Positions 17,417 to 27,081 of a DNA stretch of 48,555 nucleotides are shown here, in pieces. Origin of the DNA: Bacteroidales bacterium (GTDB lineage Bacteria; Bacteroidota; Bacteroidia; Bacteroidales; JAGONC01); assembly GCA_023133655.1 (NCBI GenBank), contig JAGLWB010000126.1, forward strand, positions 1 through 48,555, read 5' to 3'. The notes under the pieces were generated by a model. The model was given only the letters and a program-made list of their open reading frames with translations, did not search any database and had not been told where the DNA came from. Position numbers and translations under genes: made by a program. Numbering within the stretch: the stretch's first letter is position 1; every line of letters begins with the position of its first letter.

Positions 17417-19330
17417 TTAGCGTTTCACTTCTACTTTTGCACCTGAAATGATCTCTTCAACTACACCCGGATCGAGTAGGGTTGAAGTATCACCGAGGTT
17501 CGTTGCATCGCCTTCGCCAATTTTTCGAAGAATTCTCCGCATGATCTTACCTGAACGGGTTTTTGGTAATCCGCTCACGATTTGAATCATGTCAGGTTTG
17601 GCAATCGGCCCAATCATTTTAGTTACAGTAGCCCGGATTTCTTTTTCAATGTTATTTGCCTCTTCATCAGACAGTTCATCACAAATTACATAAGCATAGA
17701 TCCCGGCACCTTTAATTTCATGGGGATATCCGACCACAGCTGATTCATTGACTTTTGGATGCTGGTTTATGGCATCTTCAACTTCTGCAGTTCCGATACG
17801 GTGACCTGATACATTAATAACATCATCAACACGCCCAATGATACGATAATAACCTTCTTCATCCCTCTTGGCACCATCACCTGTGAAATATAATCCTTTA
17901 TAAGTAGAATAATAGGTCTGACGACACCTTTCATGGTCACCATAAGTTGTACGTAACATACCTGGCCATGGGAACTTGATGCAAAGATTGCCTTCTACAC
18001 TATTGCCTTTGAGTTCATTACCTTCCTGGTCAACCAGTATTGGTTGTATTCCCGGAAAGGGTAAGGTTGCGAATGAAGGCTTGGTTGGTGTTAAACCGGC
18101 TAATGGGGTAATCATAATACCACCGGTTTCAGTTTGCCACCAGGTATCTACAATCGGGCATTTTCCTTTTCCTACCATGTCGTGATACCAGCGCCAGGCT
18201 TCTTCATTGATTGGTTCGCCAACTGTACCCAACACTTTTAATGAGCTGAGGTCTTTATCGATGACGTACTCATTACCTTGTGCCATCAATGCTCTGATGG
18301 CTGTAGGTGCTGTATAGAACTGAGTTACTTTGTATTTATCTACTACATCCCAGAAACGCCCGGCATCCGGCCAGGTTGGAACACCTTCGAACATAATAGA
18401 AGTAGCACCAGCCAAAAGTGGTCCATAAACGATATAAGTGTGACCTGTAACCCAACCAATATCGGCAGTACACCACCACATATCACCATCGCCGTATTGG
18501 AAAACATTCTTAAAGGTGTATTCTGCAAAAACCATGTATCCCGCAGTAGTGTGGAGGACTCCTTTTGGTTTACCGGTTGAACCGGAAGTATACAGAATAA
18601 ATAAAGTGTCTTCAGCATCCATGACTTCAGCAGTGTTTTCTGTTCCAACACCGGCAATTGCATCATCCCACCAGATATCTCTGCCTTCCACCATGTTTAC
18701 ATCTTCACCAGTACGTTTCAAAACGATTGCATTTTTAATCGTTGGACAGGTTTCAAGTGCTTCATCTACGATTGCTTTAAGAGGGATGGTTTTTGTACCT
18801 CTGTATCCCCCATCAGAAGTGATCACCAGGTTTGACTCGGCATCTATGATCCGGTCTGCAAGAGCATTCGCTGAGAATCCGGCAAAAACAATAGAATGAA
18901 TGACTCCGATACGTGCACAGGCCAACATAGCTATTGCCAATTCAGGAACCATCGGAAGATAAATAGCCACTCTGTCGCCTTTTTTTACGCCCAACTTTAA
19001 CATGGCATTGGCAAACTGCGATACTTTTTCAAAAAGCTGGCCATAGGTCAGTTCAACATGCTCTTCGTTCGGGTCGTTTGGCTCCCATAAAATAGCAACC
19101 TGGTCTTTCCGTTGGAATAGATTACGTTCGAAAATATTTTCGGTGATGTTCAATTTACCATTAACAAACCAATTTACATCAGGTCCTTCAAAATTCCAAT
19201 CGAGAACTTTATCCCACTTTTTCCGCCAGAAAAACGTTTCAGCTTGTTCAGCCCAAAACCCTTCAGGATCTGCGACGCTTTTTTCATACGTCTGTAAGTA
19301 GTCCATATAACTACTGATTTTTTTCGTCAT
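17417..19330 (-). CDS. acs: Acetyl-CoA synthetase
   Basis: 'LFILYTSGSTGKPKGVLHTTAGY', 'WWQTETGGIMITPL', 'GRVDDVINVSGHRIGTAEVE', 'LPKTRSGKIMRRILRKI'. Confidence 0.98.
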   Translation of the reverse strand: MTKKISSYMDYLQTYEKSVADPEGFWAEQAETFFWRKKWDKVLDWNFEGPDVNWFVNGKLNITENIFERNLFQRKDQVAILWEPNDPNEEHVELTYGQLFEKVSQFANAMLKLGVKKGDRVAIYLPMVPELAIAMLACARIGVIHSIVFAGFSANALADRIIDAESNLVITSDGGYRGTKTIPLKAIVDEALETCPTIKNAIVLKRTGEDVNMVEGRDIWWDDAIAGVGTENTAEVMDAEDTLFILYTSGSTGKPKGVLHTTAGYMVFAEYTFKNVFQYGDGDMWWCTADIGWVTGHTYIVYGPLLAGATSIMFEGVPTWPDAGRFWDVVDKYKVTQFYTAPTAIRALMAQGNEYVIDKDLSSLKVLGTVGEPINEEAWRWYHDMVGKGKCPIVDTWWQTETGGIMITPLAGLTPTKPSFATLPFPGIQPILVDQEGNELKGNSVEGNLCIKFPWPGMLRTTYGDHERCRQTYYSTYKGLYFTGDGAKRDEEGYYRIIGRVDDVINVSGHRIGTAEVEDAINQHPKVNESAVVGYPHEIKGAGIYAYVICDELSDEEANNIEKEIRATVTKMIGPIAKPDMIQIVSGLPKTRSGKIMRRILRKIGEGDATNLGDTSTLLDPGVVEEIISGAKVEVKR

Positions 19331-19401
19331 AACTCTTTATTTTTTTGATGTCTGCCTTTCGGCAAACAGGATTAATAATTTATATTGTGCATTTATTGTT
19401 T

Positions 19402-20676
19402 TTAGAAGAAAATATATGTTGCTAAAAGAAATCTCAGATTCCCTACTTGTTCGCTGTTTTGTACTACACCATAGGCATCTGGCTGGCCATAAGCCGCAAC
19501 GGTATATTCTATTTCACCTGCAAATCTCACCCTGCCCGTGTTGTAAATTAACCGGGGAGATACCCTGTAAACATATTCAATATCACTACCTCTTAAATAA
19601 ACAAGATTATCCACTGAAGTTATATTATCACCAAGCATATTAAATGCCCTAATGGTCTCTTCCGACCCGAGATTTTTAGTATACCCGGCAAACAGGCCTA
19701 CTTGCCAGAGTTTTCCGTTACTGTGGATATTGGTCCACAAGGATAAGGTTTTGACAGGTGTATATTCTCTAAAGTATTTTTCCCAATCAGTGATACCGTG
19801 AACAGCATAACCACCAAGCATGAGCAAATTGTAAAGGTTTTGACCGTAAACCCCTTCAAACTTGAAAGAAGCCTTTGGGGTTTTTACTTTTAAATATGCC
19901 ATTCCTGAAAAGCCGCCAATGGTTTGATCAGTTTTATAGTTTGTTTCCGTTTGCAAACGTGGAGTTAATGATAGATAATTTCCTCCAACACCCATGTAAA
20001 ACTCATGCCCTTCTTTAAACTGGGACAAATATTCAAAACGAAGGTTTGATTCTGGCAGGACAGTATTTCTTAAATACTTTGCGCTGGGGCCATCAGGGCC
20101 TGAACTAACAAAATCAATTTGGGACATAACAGCAAAAATAATCTTAAATTTCCCTAAATCCTGAGAAATCCTGATTTGTGGATTACGGGAGAAAGGTTGA
20201 AATGGCGCTCCTGTGTTAAATGAAACCGTTCCTGGAAAGCACTTTGTAATGAACATAGGATGCCAGTACTGGCCAACCAACAATTCGGTGTTGGGCCAGG
20301 AAAGCTTCACAAATGCATGCCTTAATCTAAAGCTATTGATGTTTGGTTCAATATTTCCAAAAAAGGCTCCTTCAATGAGGCCTGATGTTTTTGCTCCTAA
20401 TACATCTGGTGCTGTGATCATTAATTTTAACCTGGATTGGATAGAAAACATTTGCAAAGTAGACTTGGCATTGATGTCATTTCCATCTGCATCAGGTAAT
20501 ATATTTTTTGGATATAGATAGAATTGACCTTGCCGTGCTGACACTGGCTGGCGTGTGTCATAAATTAATTCGCTTTTAACAAATCCTGCCCATTTGATAC
20601 CAAAAGACCCATCTCCCTGAGAAAATGAAAGAAAAGGAATAATAACCATTAAAAAAACCAGTATTCTTTTTATCAT
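19402..20676 (-). CDS. Outer-membrane beta-barrel/porin-like protein
   Basis: Signal peptide MIKRILVFLMVIIPFLSFSQ; alternating beta-strand pattern ending in an aromatic residue (LATYIFF). Confidence 0.65.
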   Translation of the reverse strand: MIKRILVFLMVIIPFLSFSQGDGSFGIKWAGFVKSELIYDTRQPVSARQGQFYLYPKNILPDADGNDINAKSTLQMFSIQSRLKLMITAPDVLGAKTSGLIEGAFFGNIEPNINSFRLRHAFVKLSWPNTELLVGQYWHPMFITKCFPGTVSFNTGAPFQPFSRNPQIRISQDLGKFKIIFAVMSQIDFVSSGPDGPSAKYLRNTVLPESNLRFEYLSQFKEGHEFYMGVGGNYLSLTPRLQTETNYKTDQTIGGFSGMAYLKVKTPKASFKFEGVYGQNLYNLLMLGGYAVHGITDWEKYFREYTPVKTLSLWTNIHSNGKLWQVGLFAGYTKNLGSEETIRAFNMLGDNITSVDNLVYLRGSDIEYVYRVSPRLIYNTGRVRFAGEIEYTVAAYGQPDAYGVVQNSEQVGNLRFLLATYIFF

Positions 20677-20948
20677 TAGAAATTATTTATGAATTAATCA
20701 GGTTAACAGGGTATTTAAAAAAAAATCGATTTTACAGTGTTCCGGTATTTGTATTCCGAATCACGATATTACCGAAATCAATGATTCTTAACGGGTTATG
20801 TGAGCCTCTTAAGAAAAAATGCAAAGATACAATTTTTGTAAAATAATCATTACTAAATGCCATTTATTTTTTTGCACCCTATTATTTATATTTGTTCTAA
20901 CCTGGGATGATTTTCGTAATGAATTCGGATATTATGTATAGGGAAGAG

Positions 20949-21689
20949 TTACAGTTCAGCCATTAACTCGTCGGTGATTTCAAGGTTGTGAAAAACATTT
21001 TGAATATCTTCATCTTCTTCAAACAAATCAATCAACTTCAATACCTTCATGGCCGATCCTTTATCTAAAGTAATATACTCTTTGGGAATTCTTTGGAGCT
21101 CGGCACTTTCAGGTTGCACATTTATCTCTTCTAACTTTTTCATCATGATCCCGAAATCTTCCATCGCTGTTGTAACAGTAAAATATTCATCCTCCAGTGA
21201 AATGTCTTCTGCACCACCATCAATAATCTCCATTTCAAATTCATCCTGGTCAATATCTCCTTTAGGTAAAATAAAAATGCCCTTTCTGTCGAAAAGGAAA
21301 CTCAATGAACCCTTAGTTCCAAGACTGCCGTTGTATTTATTGAATAGGGCCCTGATATTACTTACTGTCCTTTGCAGATTGTCGGTAGTTGTTTCAATGA
21401 AGACGGCAATGCCATGGGGAGCATAACCTTCGTAGGTGGATTCGATAAAATTGACAGAATCCTTATCTGACCCTTTGTTAATCGCCCGTTGAACAGTATC
21501 TTTTGGCATACTGGCACCTTTTGCATTGGCTATAGCAGTTCGTAACCGGGGGTTTCCATCAGGTTCAGGTCCGCTTTCCTTTACAGCAACTGTAATTTCT
21601 TTAATGATCTTAGAAAATATCTTTGATCTTTTAGCATCAGCAGCACCTTTTTTCCGTTTGATGGTTGACCATTTACTATGTCCCGACAT
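20949..21689 (-). CDS. yebC: YebC/PmpR family protein
   Basis: 'MSGHSKWSTIKRKKGAADAKRSKIFSKI' fixes the start at 21689; 'YEGYAPHGIAVFIETTTDN'. Confidence 0.96.
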   Translation of the reverse strand: MSGHSKWSTIKRKKGAADAKRSKIFSKIIKEITVAVKESGPEPDGNPRLRTAIANAKGASMPKDTVQRAINKGSDKDSVNFIESTYEGYAPHGIAVFIETTTDNLQRTVSNIRALFNKYNGSLGTKGSLSFLFDRKGIFILPKGDIDQDEFEMEIIDGGAEDISLEDEYFTVTTAMEDFGIMMKKLEEINVQPESAELQRIPKEYITLDKGSAMKVLKLIDLFEEDEDIQNVFHNLEITDELMAEL

Positions 21690-21760
21690 GGCTTTTGTTT
21701 TAATGTTTAAGCCAGCGAAATTAATAAAAATAATTGGGAACAATGATTTTTATAACGAAG

Positions 21761-23320
21761 CTACCACCCGACAATAGTGAGTCCAATAGAAAAAGGATAT
21801 AATTCAGGCCCTCTGTTATCCCTGAACAGGGTATTTATTGAATAGGTCCCGTATAGATTGATAACCCCCCACCCAATGCCTGCATATGCGTTAAAGCGAA
21901 AAGGTTGTAAATGGAAATCGCTCCATTGTTTGTCTTTCACAGTCCCTGATGTTTTATACAAAACCTTTGTTTTGGTCCACATTCGCCAACCCAAAACCAT
22001 ACCTCCTGTAATATGAAAACTATTGGTTCTCTGAAACCGGTTGGTCTGGTATTCGAAGAGAACCGGAACCATCAGGTAGGTCACTTTCATTTTACTTTTA
22101 TCATAGTTCCTCTTATGATGTGCGGGATAAGCCGGATTGTCTTCAACACCTTCTTTTCCATAATAACCAAATATTACAGAAGAGTCTGATACAAGATATG
22201 TATCATTTCTTCTGTAGTTGTAACTATTCCAAGTAAGGCCAAGGCCGGTTATCAACCCAAATTTATTATTGATCAGGTTTATGTTTTGTTCAAAAAAATT
22301 CAGCTGTACATCGATCGATTTCTCGTATTTTAAATCAAGATAACCAAATGTTTCTTCATTTGGGATTGTTGTTGACCAGTCCTTATCTAAGTATCCATTC
22401 ACACCCAGGTGAAATCCACCCCAGTGGCCGTTGAATTTTTGCTTCCGGCATTTATTAAATTTAACATTTCCGTTGTTATCAACTAATAATTCATTATTTC
22501 CAATAACAATCTTCACAGAGTCATCATCCGTTACTTCAACCGAAACACCCCCTACTACTATCTTTGTAGTTTCGTCCCAGTCGTCAGTATGAATAGTGAT
22601 TGTTCCTGAAGAATTATTCATTTTTATTTGGTCATTGTTATACATGTTAAGCGTTGCAGGGTCATTTTTATATTTGACTTCACCGGCTCCGCTTGTATTA
22701 GCATTAAGAGAATTCTCGGCATTTACCATTGCCGATGCGGCACCACTGACATCAATTGTTGTGTTTTGAGTGACGAGGTCGTAGGCATTCAACTCAGAAG
22801 CACCACTTATTTCTCCAGAATGTTCATTGGCATTTCCCTTTAATGTTACTTCAGAGGCACCCGAAATATCCGTTTCCAGTTCATCCACCATTATATTCAT
22901 CTTTATCTCAGAAGCACCACTAGCTTGAATCCTTAATGAGGAAGCTTTGAATTGATTGGTTGATTTAATTGATGTAGCTCCACTGGTTTCTATGTTATCA
23001 AGGTTTCTGACAGTGATATATATGTTAAGTTCGGTGAAGTCTATTATGTTGCCCATAGTAAGTTTAAGTACACCCTTCTTTACATCAGTGAAAATCTGAT
23101 CTAATAAGTTTTCGTCTGATTCAATGATGATTAATTGGGGTTCTCCCTGGGTAAGGATTACATTTAATGCTCCGCTAACTGTTAATTCGGTGAATTCTTC
23201 AATGGTACGTTCTTGTTTGGTAACGTGTTTATTGCCTTTCAACCTTTGAGCGTGTCCAGTAACGGTAGTTGTTGCGATAAGGACAATAGCAAGAAAAAAG
23301 TAAGATATTCGTTTCATCAT
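21761..23320 (-). CDS. Head GIN (DUF2807) domain fused to a C-terminal outer-membrane beta-barrel
   Basis: 'EFTELTVSGALNVILTQGEPQLIIIESDENLLDQI' and repeated SGAS/SGAG turns; C-terminal strands ending 'YPFSIGLTIVGW'. Start MMKRISYFFLAIVLIATTTVTGHAQ at 23320. Confidence 0.8.
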   Translation of the reverse strand: MMKRISYFFLAIVLIATTTVTGHAQRLKGNKHVTKQERTIEEFTELTVSGALNVILTQGEPQLIIIESDENLLDQIFTDVKKGVLKLTMGNIIDFTELNIYITVRNLDNIETSGATSIKSTNQFKASSLRIQASGASEIKMNIMVDELETDISGASEVTLKGNANEHSGEISGASELNAYDLVTQNTTIDVSGAASAMVNAENSLNANTSGAGEVKYKNDPATLNMYNNDQIKMNNSSGTITIHTDDWDETTKIVVGGVSVEVTDDDSVKIVIGNNELLVDNNGNVKFNKCRKQKFNGHWGGFHLGVNGYLDKDWSTTIPNEETFGYLDLKYEKSIDVQLNFFEQNINLINNKFGLITGLGLTWNSYNYRRNDTYLVSDSSVIFGYYGKEGVEDNPAYPAHHKRNYDKSKMKVTYLMVPVLFEYQTNRFQRTNSFHITGGMVLGWRMWTKTKVLYKTSGTVKDKQWSDFHLQPFRFNAYAGIGWGVINLYGTYSINTLFRDNRGPELYPFSIGLTIVGW

Positions 23321-23406
23321 GTTGTTTTTTTGTGAAAATTTAGTTTTGGTAGTAGGACGTTTACCATAAGGCAATTGTTACAGGATTAAAAATAATTTAC
23401 AAAATG

Positions 23407-24612
23407 TTAATCAAGTTCTTTGTTTTTTTTACCTGATTTAAGTGAAATGATTTTTGATATTTCAAGATTATCAGACACTAATGCATAAGCAATTAAATGT
23501 CCATTTTCATCTTCAACTCTGTTGAGTTTTAATTTTCCGTTGGTGGCCTGGCTTATCCCATACATACCCAGATCGGCAAGTGACCATAACGAAAATTGAG
23601 CTTCATTAGGAGTATCCTCATTTTCTTTTTTAAAGATATTTTTAATTTTCGCGTAAGCAAAACCTACTAACGATTTGAAATTATTTTGCTTAGCCTGTAT
23701 GTAATCGTCTGCCATTTGTTCTCCGGCATTGGCTGTATTTGCCTGAATATCAGAATGGTATTTCCCTTCCCTGAGAATAATACCACCATTTTCAATTTCA
23801 TTATCCGGAACGAGTTTAAATTTATTTTTTTTGTGCAATCCGGGCAATCTGTTTATGACAACCATTTCTCCTGCAATCAATTCAACGTGGGATTGATCAG
23901 GGTGTATAAAAACTTGTTCAGTTTTAGTGTTACTGATCTCTTCTGGGAAACTTTCATCATTAGTAACATCTGTTGATTGTATCCCGCCTTCCTGTGATTC
24001 AACAATTTCAATTTGCGGCTTGGGTTTAACTGCTGAAGGTGTTTCTGTTATTTTTGTACCTGGCTCAGTTGATTCTGTCAACACCTGATTTTTCTGCATG
24101 ATAAAAGCAGATGGTGCAAACAGCCATAAAAGAATTACAATTGCAGCAGCAATTCCGGTAGAATAATATAGTATTCTGTTCCAGTGGATGATGTTTTTTT
24201 TGAGATGTTTTTTGGATCTGTAAACAATCGTGTCGTCAGGAATAAAAACCGTTTTTTTGTAAGTTTCAAAGTCAGGCTTTAAGAATGGGTTTGCTGCAAG
24301 GAATTTATGCAGGATCAATGTATCAGTTTTTGGGAGGTCGCCTTCAAGGTCAGCTATAAAATAATCATGGTAGTTTGTGTGATTAATTACTCCAACAGAA
24401 ACGATAATATTTTTTTTTAAACGTTGTTTATTTTCAAATTGAATATTATTGTCTGGTGTCAGATAAACTAGCTCGAGATGATTAAACTCTTCTTTCAAAT
24501 CAGGATTTTGCTCCATAAACAAAATAAGATCTGCAACCTGGTCGGGTTTCAGGGTGCCTTCCAAATAATCAAGGAAGAAAATTTCATAATTGTTTCTGGA
24601 TAATGCTATCAT
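23407..24612 (-). CDS. Putative anti-sigma-like inner-membrane protein with duplicated N-terminal domain
   Basis: Two ~63-aa related units before one TM segment (ILYYSTGIAAAIVILLWLFAP); directly downstream of an ECF sigma gene. Confidence 0.6.
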   Translation of the reverse strand: MIALSRNNYEIFFLDYLEGTLKPDQVADLILFMEQNPDLKEEFNHLELVYLTPDNNIQFENKQRLKKNIIVSVGVINHTNYHDYFIADLEGDLPKTDTLILHKFLAANPFLKPDFETYKKTVFIPDDTIVYRSKKHLKKNIIHWNRILYYSTGIAAAIVILLWLFAPSAFIMQKNQVLTESTEPGTKITETPSAVKPKPQIEIVESQEGGIQSTDVTNDESFPEEISNTKTEQVFIHPDQSHVELIAGEMVVINRLPGLHKKNKFKLVPDNEIENGGIILREGKYHSDIQANTANAGEQMADDYIQAKQNNFKSLVGFAYAKIKNIFKKENEDTPNEAQFSLWSLADLGMYGISQATNGKLKLNRVEDENGHLIAYALVSDNLEISKIISLKSGKKNKELD

Positions 24613-24684
24613 AATATACCATTTTTTTCTGGCCTATATGCCTCCTGTTACTGCTTTTTGAAGCTTCCTATATATTTTATTTCT

Positions 24685-25170
24685 TCAAATAACATTTTCA
24701 ACTTTAACAATATAATTTTTCAACAAGCTCCTCCCTCTATAGATATATACTTTAACCTGCGCTTCATTTAAACCTGTAATAACACCAATTTCTTTATAGG
24801 AGTATCCTTCATAATCTCTCAACAAGATAACGGAACGTTGTATCTCCGGTAGCTTTGTCAGGGCTTCTTCCAAAATTTCTTTCAAATCATTAAAGTGATT
24901 ATCATTCGTAACAAGTGTTTCAAGTGCCAGGGAATCTTCAGTAAATTTATTATCTTGCCTGATATAATCAATCATAGTATGATAGGCAGTTGTAAAAAGA
25001 TAGGAACGTGCTTTTTCAGCAGCAATATCCGATACTTTTTCCCACATTTTTGTGAATGAATCCTGAACGATATCTTTGGCTTTTTCTTCGTCCCTAATAT
25101 TTTTTAGGATAAAACGAAACAACCTGTCGGCGAATTCATCCACACAGCTATTAAATTGCGCGGTAGTCAT
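24685..25170 (-). CDS. ECF RNA polymerase sigma factor
   Basis: 'DEEKAKDIVQDSFTKMWEK' (region 2) and 'LPEIQRSVILLRDYEGYSYKEIGVITGLNEAQVKVYIYRGRSLLKNYI' (region 4). Confidence 0.93.
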   Translation of the reverse strand: MTTAQFNSCVDEFADRLFRFILKNIRDEEKAKDIVQDSFTKMWEKVSDIAAEKARSYLFTTAYHTMIDYIRQDNKFTEDSLALETLVTNDNHFNDLKEILEEALTKLPEIQRSVILLRDYEGYSYKEIGVITGLNEAQVKVYIYRGRSLLKNYIVKVENVI

Positions 25171-25254
25171 CCAGTAAAAGTAAATATCCTGTCACATCAA
25201 TATAATGACGATTAATGATAAGAAAATGTTACAGGTGAAAAAATATTTTTTAAA

Positions 25255-27042
25255 TTAATCCATTTTAAGGACTGCGAGAAATGCTTGTTGAGGAATTTCT
25301 ACATTTCCAACCTGACGCATTCGTTTCTTCCCCTTTTTTTGTTTTTCCAACAATTTCCGTTTTCTGGTAATATCGCCGCCATAGCATTTAGCTGTAACAT
25401 CTTTCCGCAATGCTCTAACTGTTTCCCGGGCAATTATTTTCGTTCCGATAGCTGCTTGTATAGCAACATCAAACTGCTGGCGGGGAATTAATTCCTTGAG
25501 CTTAACACACATTTTTCGTCCGAAATCATAAGCATTGTCACGATGAATAAGCGTTGATAATGCATCAACTTTTTCCCCATTCAGTAAAATATCAAGCCGG
25601 CTAAGGTTGGCAGGTTTATATTCTGATGGGTGATAGTCGAAAGAGGCATAACCTCTGGAAATGCTTTTTAATTTATCGTAAAAATCGAATACAATTTCTC
25701 CAAGCGGCAGTTCGAAAGTAACTTCCACCCTGTCAGTAGTCAGGTATACCTGATTTTTTAGTGTTCCTCTTTTATCGATGCACAGTTTCATAATTGAGCC
25801 AATGTATTCGGTTTTGGATATGACTTGAGCAATAATATAAGGTTCTTCTATATGGTGGAGATACTTCTGTTCAGGGAGACCCGAGGGGTTATGAACCTCA
25901 ATCATCTCACCTTTAATAGTGTATGCGTTATAAGATACATTTGGAACAGTAGTGATCACATCCATATTAAACTCCCTGTCTAACCGTTCCTGAATGATTT
26001 CCATGTGAAGCAGCCCAAGAAATCCACACCTGAAACCGAATCCAAGCGCAACAGAAGATTCAGGTTCGTAAAAAAGGGATGCATCATTAAGTTGAAGTTT
26101 TTCAATTGATGACCGAAGTTCTTCGTAGTCGTCAGCGTCAACCGGATACATGCCTGCGAAAACCATTGGCTTAATATTTGTGAATCCTTCAATAGGGTTT
26201 GCGCAGGGACGATCAACCTGTGTAATTGTATCTCCTACCCTCACTTCTTTTGACGATTTCACCCCGGAGATTATATATCCTACATCACCGGCTTGTAATA
26301 CACTTCTGGCTTCCTGTTTTAATTTTAAAATTCCAACTTCTTCTGCAGTATACTCTTTACCTGTTGCAACGAATTTAACATGGTCGCCTTTGCGTATTTC
26401 CCCGTTCATTATCCTGAGGTAACTAATGATACCCCGGTAAGAGTTAAATATTGAGTCAAAAATTAATGCTTGTAAAGGTGCTTCAGGATCACCTGTTGGA
26501 GCAGGAATTTTATTGATCAGTGCCTCAATTACATTATCAACTCCATAACCTGTTTTAGCACTGACTTCAATAATATCATCCCTGTTACAGCCAATCAGAT
26601 CAACAATTTGATCCTTAACGTCTTCAGGCATCGCGTTATCCAGGTCCATTTTGTTAAGTACGGGTATCACCTCCAGATCATGTTCAAGAGCAAGGTAAAG
26701 GTTGGAAATAGTCTGGGCCTGGATACCCTGAGTGGCATCAACAACCAGAAGTGCTCCCTCACAGGCTGCAATCGAACGGGACACCTCATAGGTGAAATCA
26801 ACATGCCCGGGTGTGTCAATCAGGTTAAGGATATATTTTTGTCCCTTATGGGTATATTCCATTTGAATTGCATGGCTTTTGATGGTAATTCCCCGCTCTC
26901 TTTCCAGCTCCATATTATCCAGAACCTGATTCTGTAGATCTCTGCCAGACAAAGTGTCTGTGAACTCAAGCATACGGTCAGCCAGGGTGCTTTTTCCATG
27001 GTCAATATGTGCAATGATACAAAAGTTCCGGATGTTTTTCAT
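25255..27042 (-). CDS. lepA: Elongation factor 4
   Basis: '[21 protein letters not shown]', '[15 protein letters not shown]', C-terminal '[22 protein letters not shown]'. Confidence 0.98.
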   Translation of the reverse strand: MKNIRNFCIIAHIDHGKSTLADRMLEFTDTLSGRDLQNQVLDNMELERERGITIKSHAIQMEYTHKGQKYILNLIDTPGHVDFTYEVSRSIAACEGALLVVDATQGIQAQTISNLYLALEHDLEVIPVLNKMDLDNAMPEDVKDQIVDLIGCNRDDIIEVSAKTGYGVDNVIEALINKIPAPTGDPEAPLQALIFDSIFNSYRGIISYLRIMNGEIRKGDHVKFVATGKEYTAEEVGILKLKQEARSVLQAGDVGYIISGVKSSKEVRVGDTITQVDRPCANPIEGFTNIKPMVFAGMYPVDADDYEELRSSIEKLQLNDASLFYEPESSVALGFGFRCGFLGLLHMEIIQERLDREFNMDVITTVPNVSYNAYTIKGEMIEVHNPSGLPEQKYLHHIEEPYIIAQVISKTEYIGSIMKLCIDKRGTLKNQVYLTTDRVEVTFELPLGEIVFDFYDKLKSISRGYASFDYHPSEYKPANLSRLDILLNGEKVDALSTLIHRDNAYDFGRKMCVKLKELIPRQQFDVAIQAAIGTKIIARETVRALRKDVTAKCYGGDITRKRKLLEKQKKGKKRMRQVGNVEIPQQAFLAVLKMD

Positions 27043-27081
27043 AGGTGCAAAAATAGCATTTAATATTTAACTGTTAAGTTA

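Noticed and set aside
18343-18666. 107-aa minus ORF in an alternate frame of acs
   Set aside because: Frame-shifted shadow of acs, which is intact and well conserved.
19353-19364. TGCC-GAAA-GGCA mini-hairpin in the acs 5' region
   Set aside because: Only 4 bp of stem; expected by chance in this much sequence and no supporting structure.
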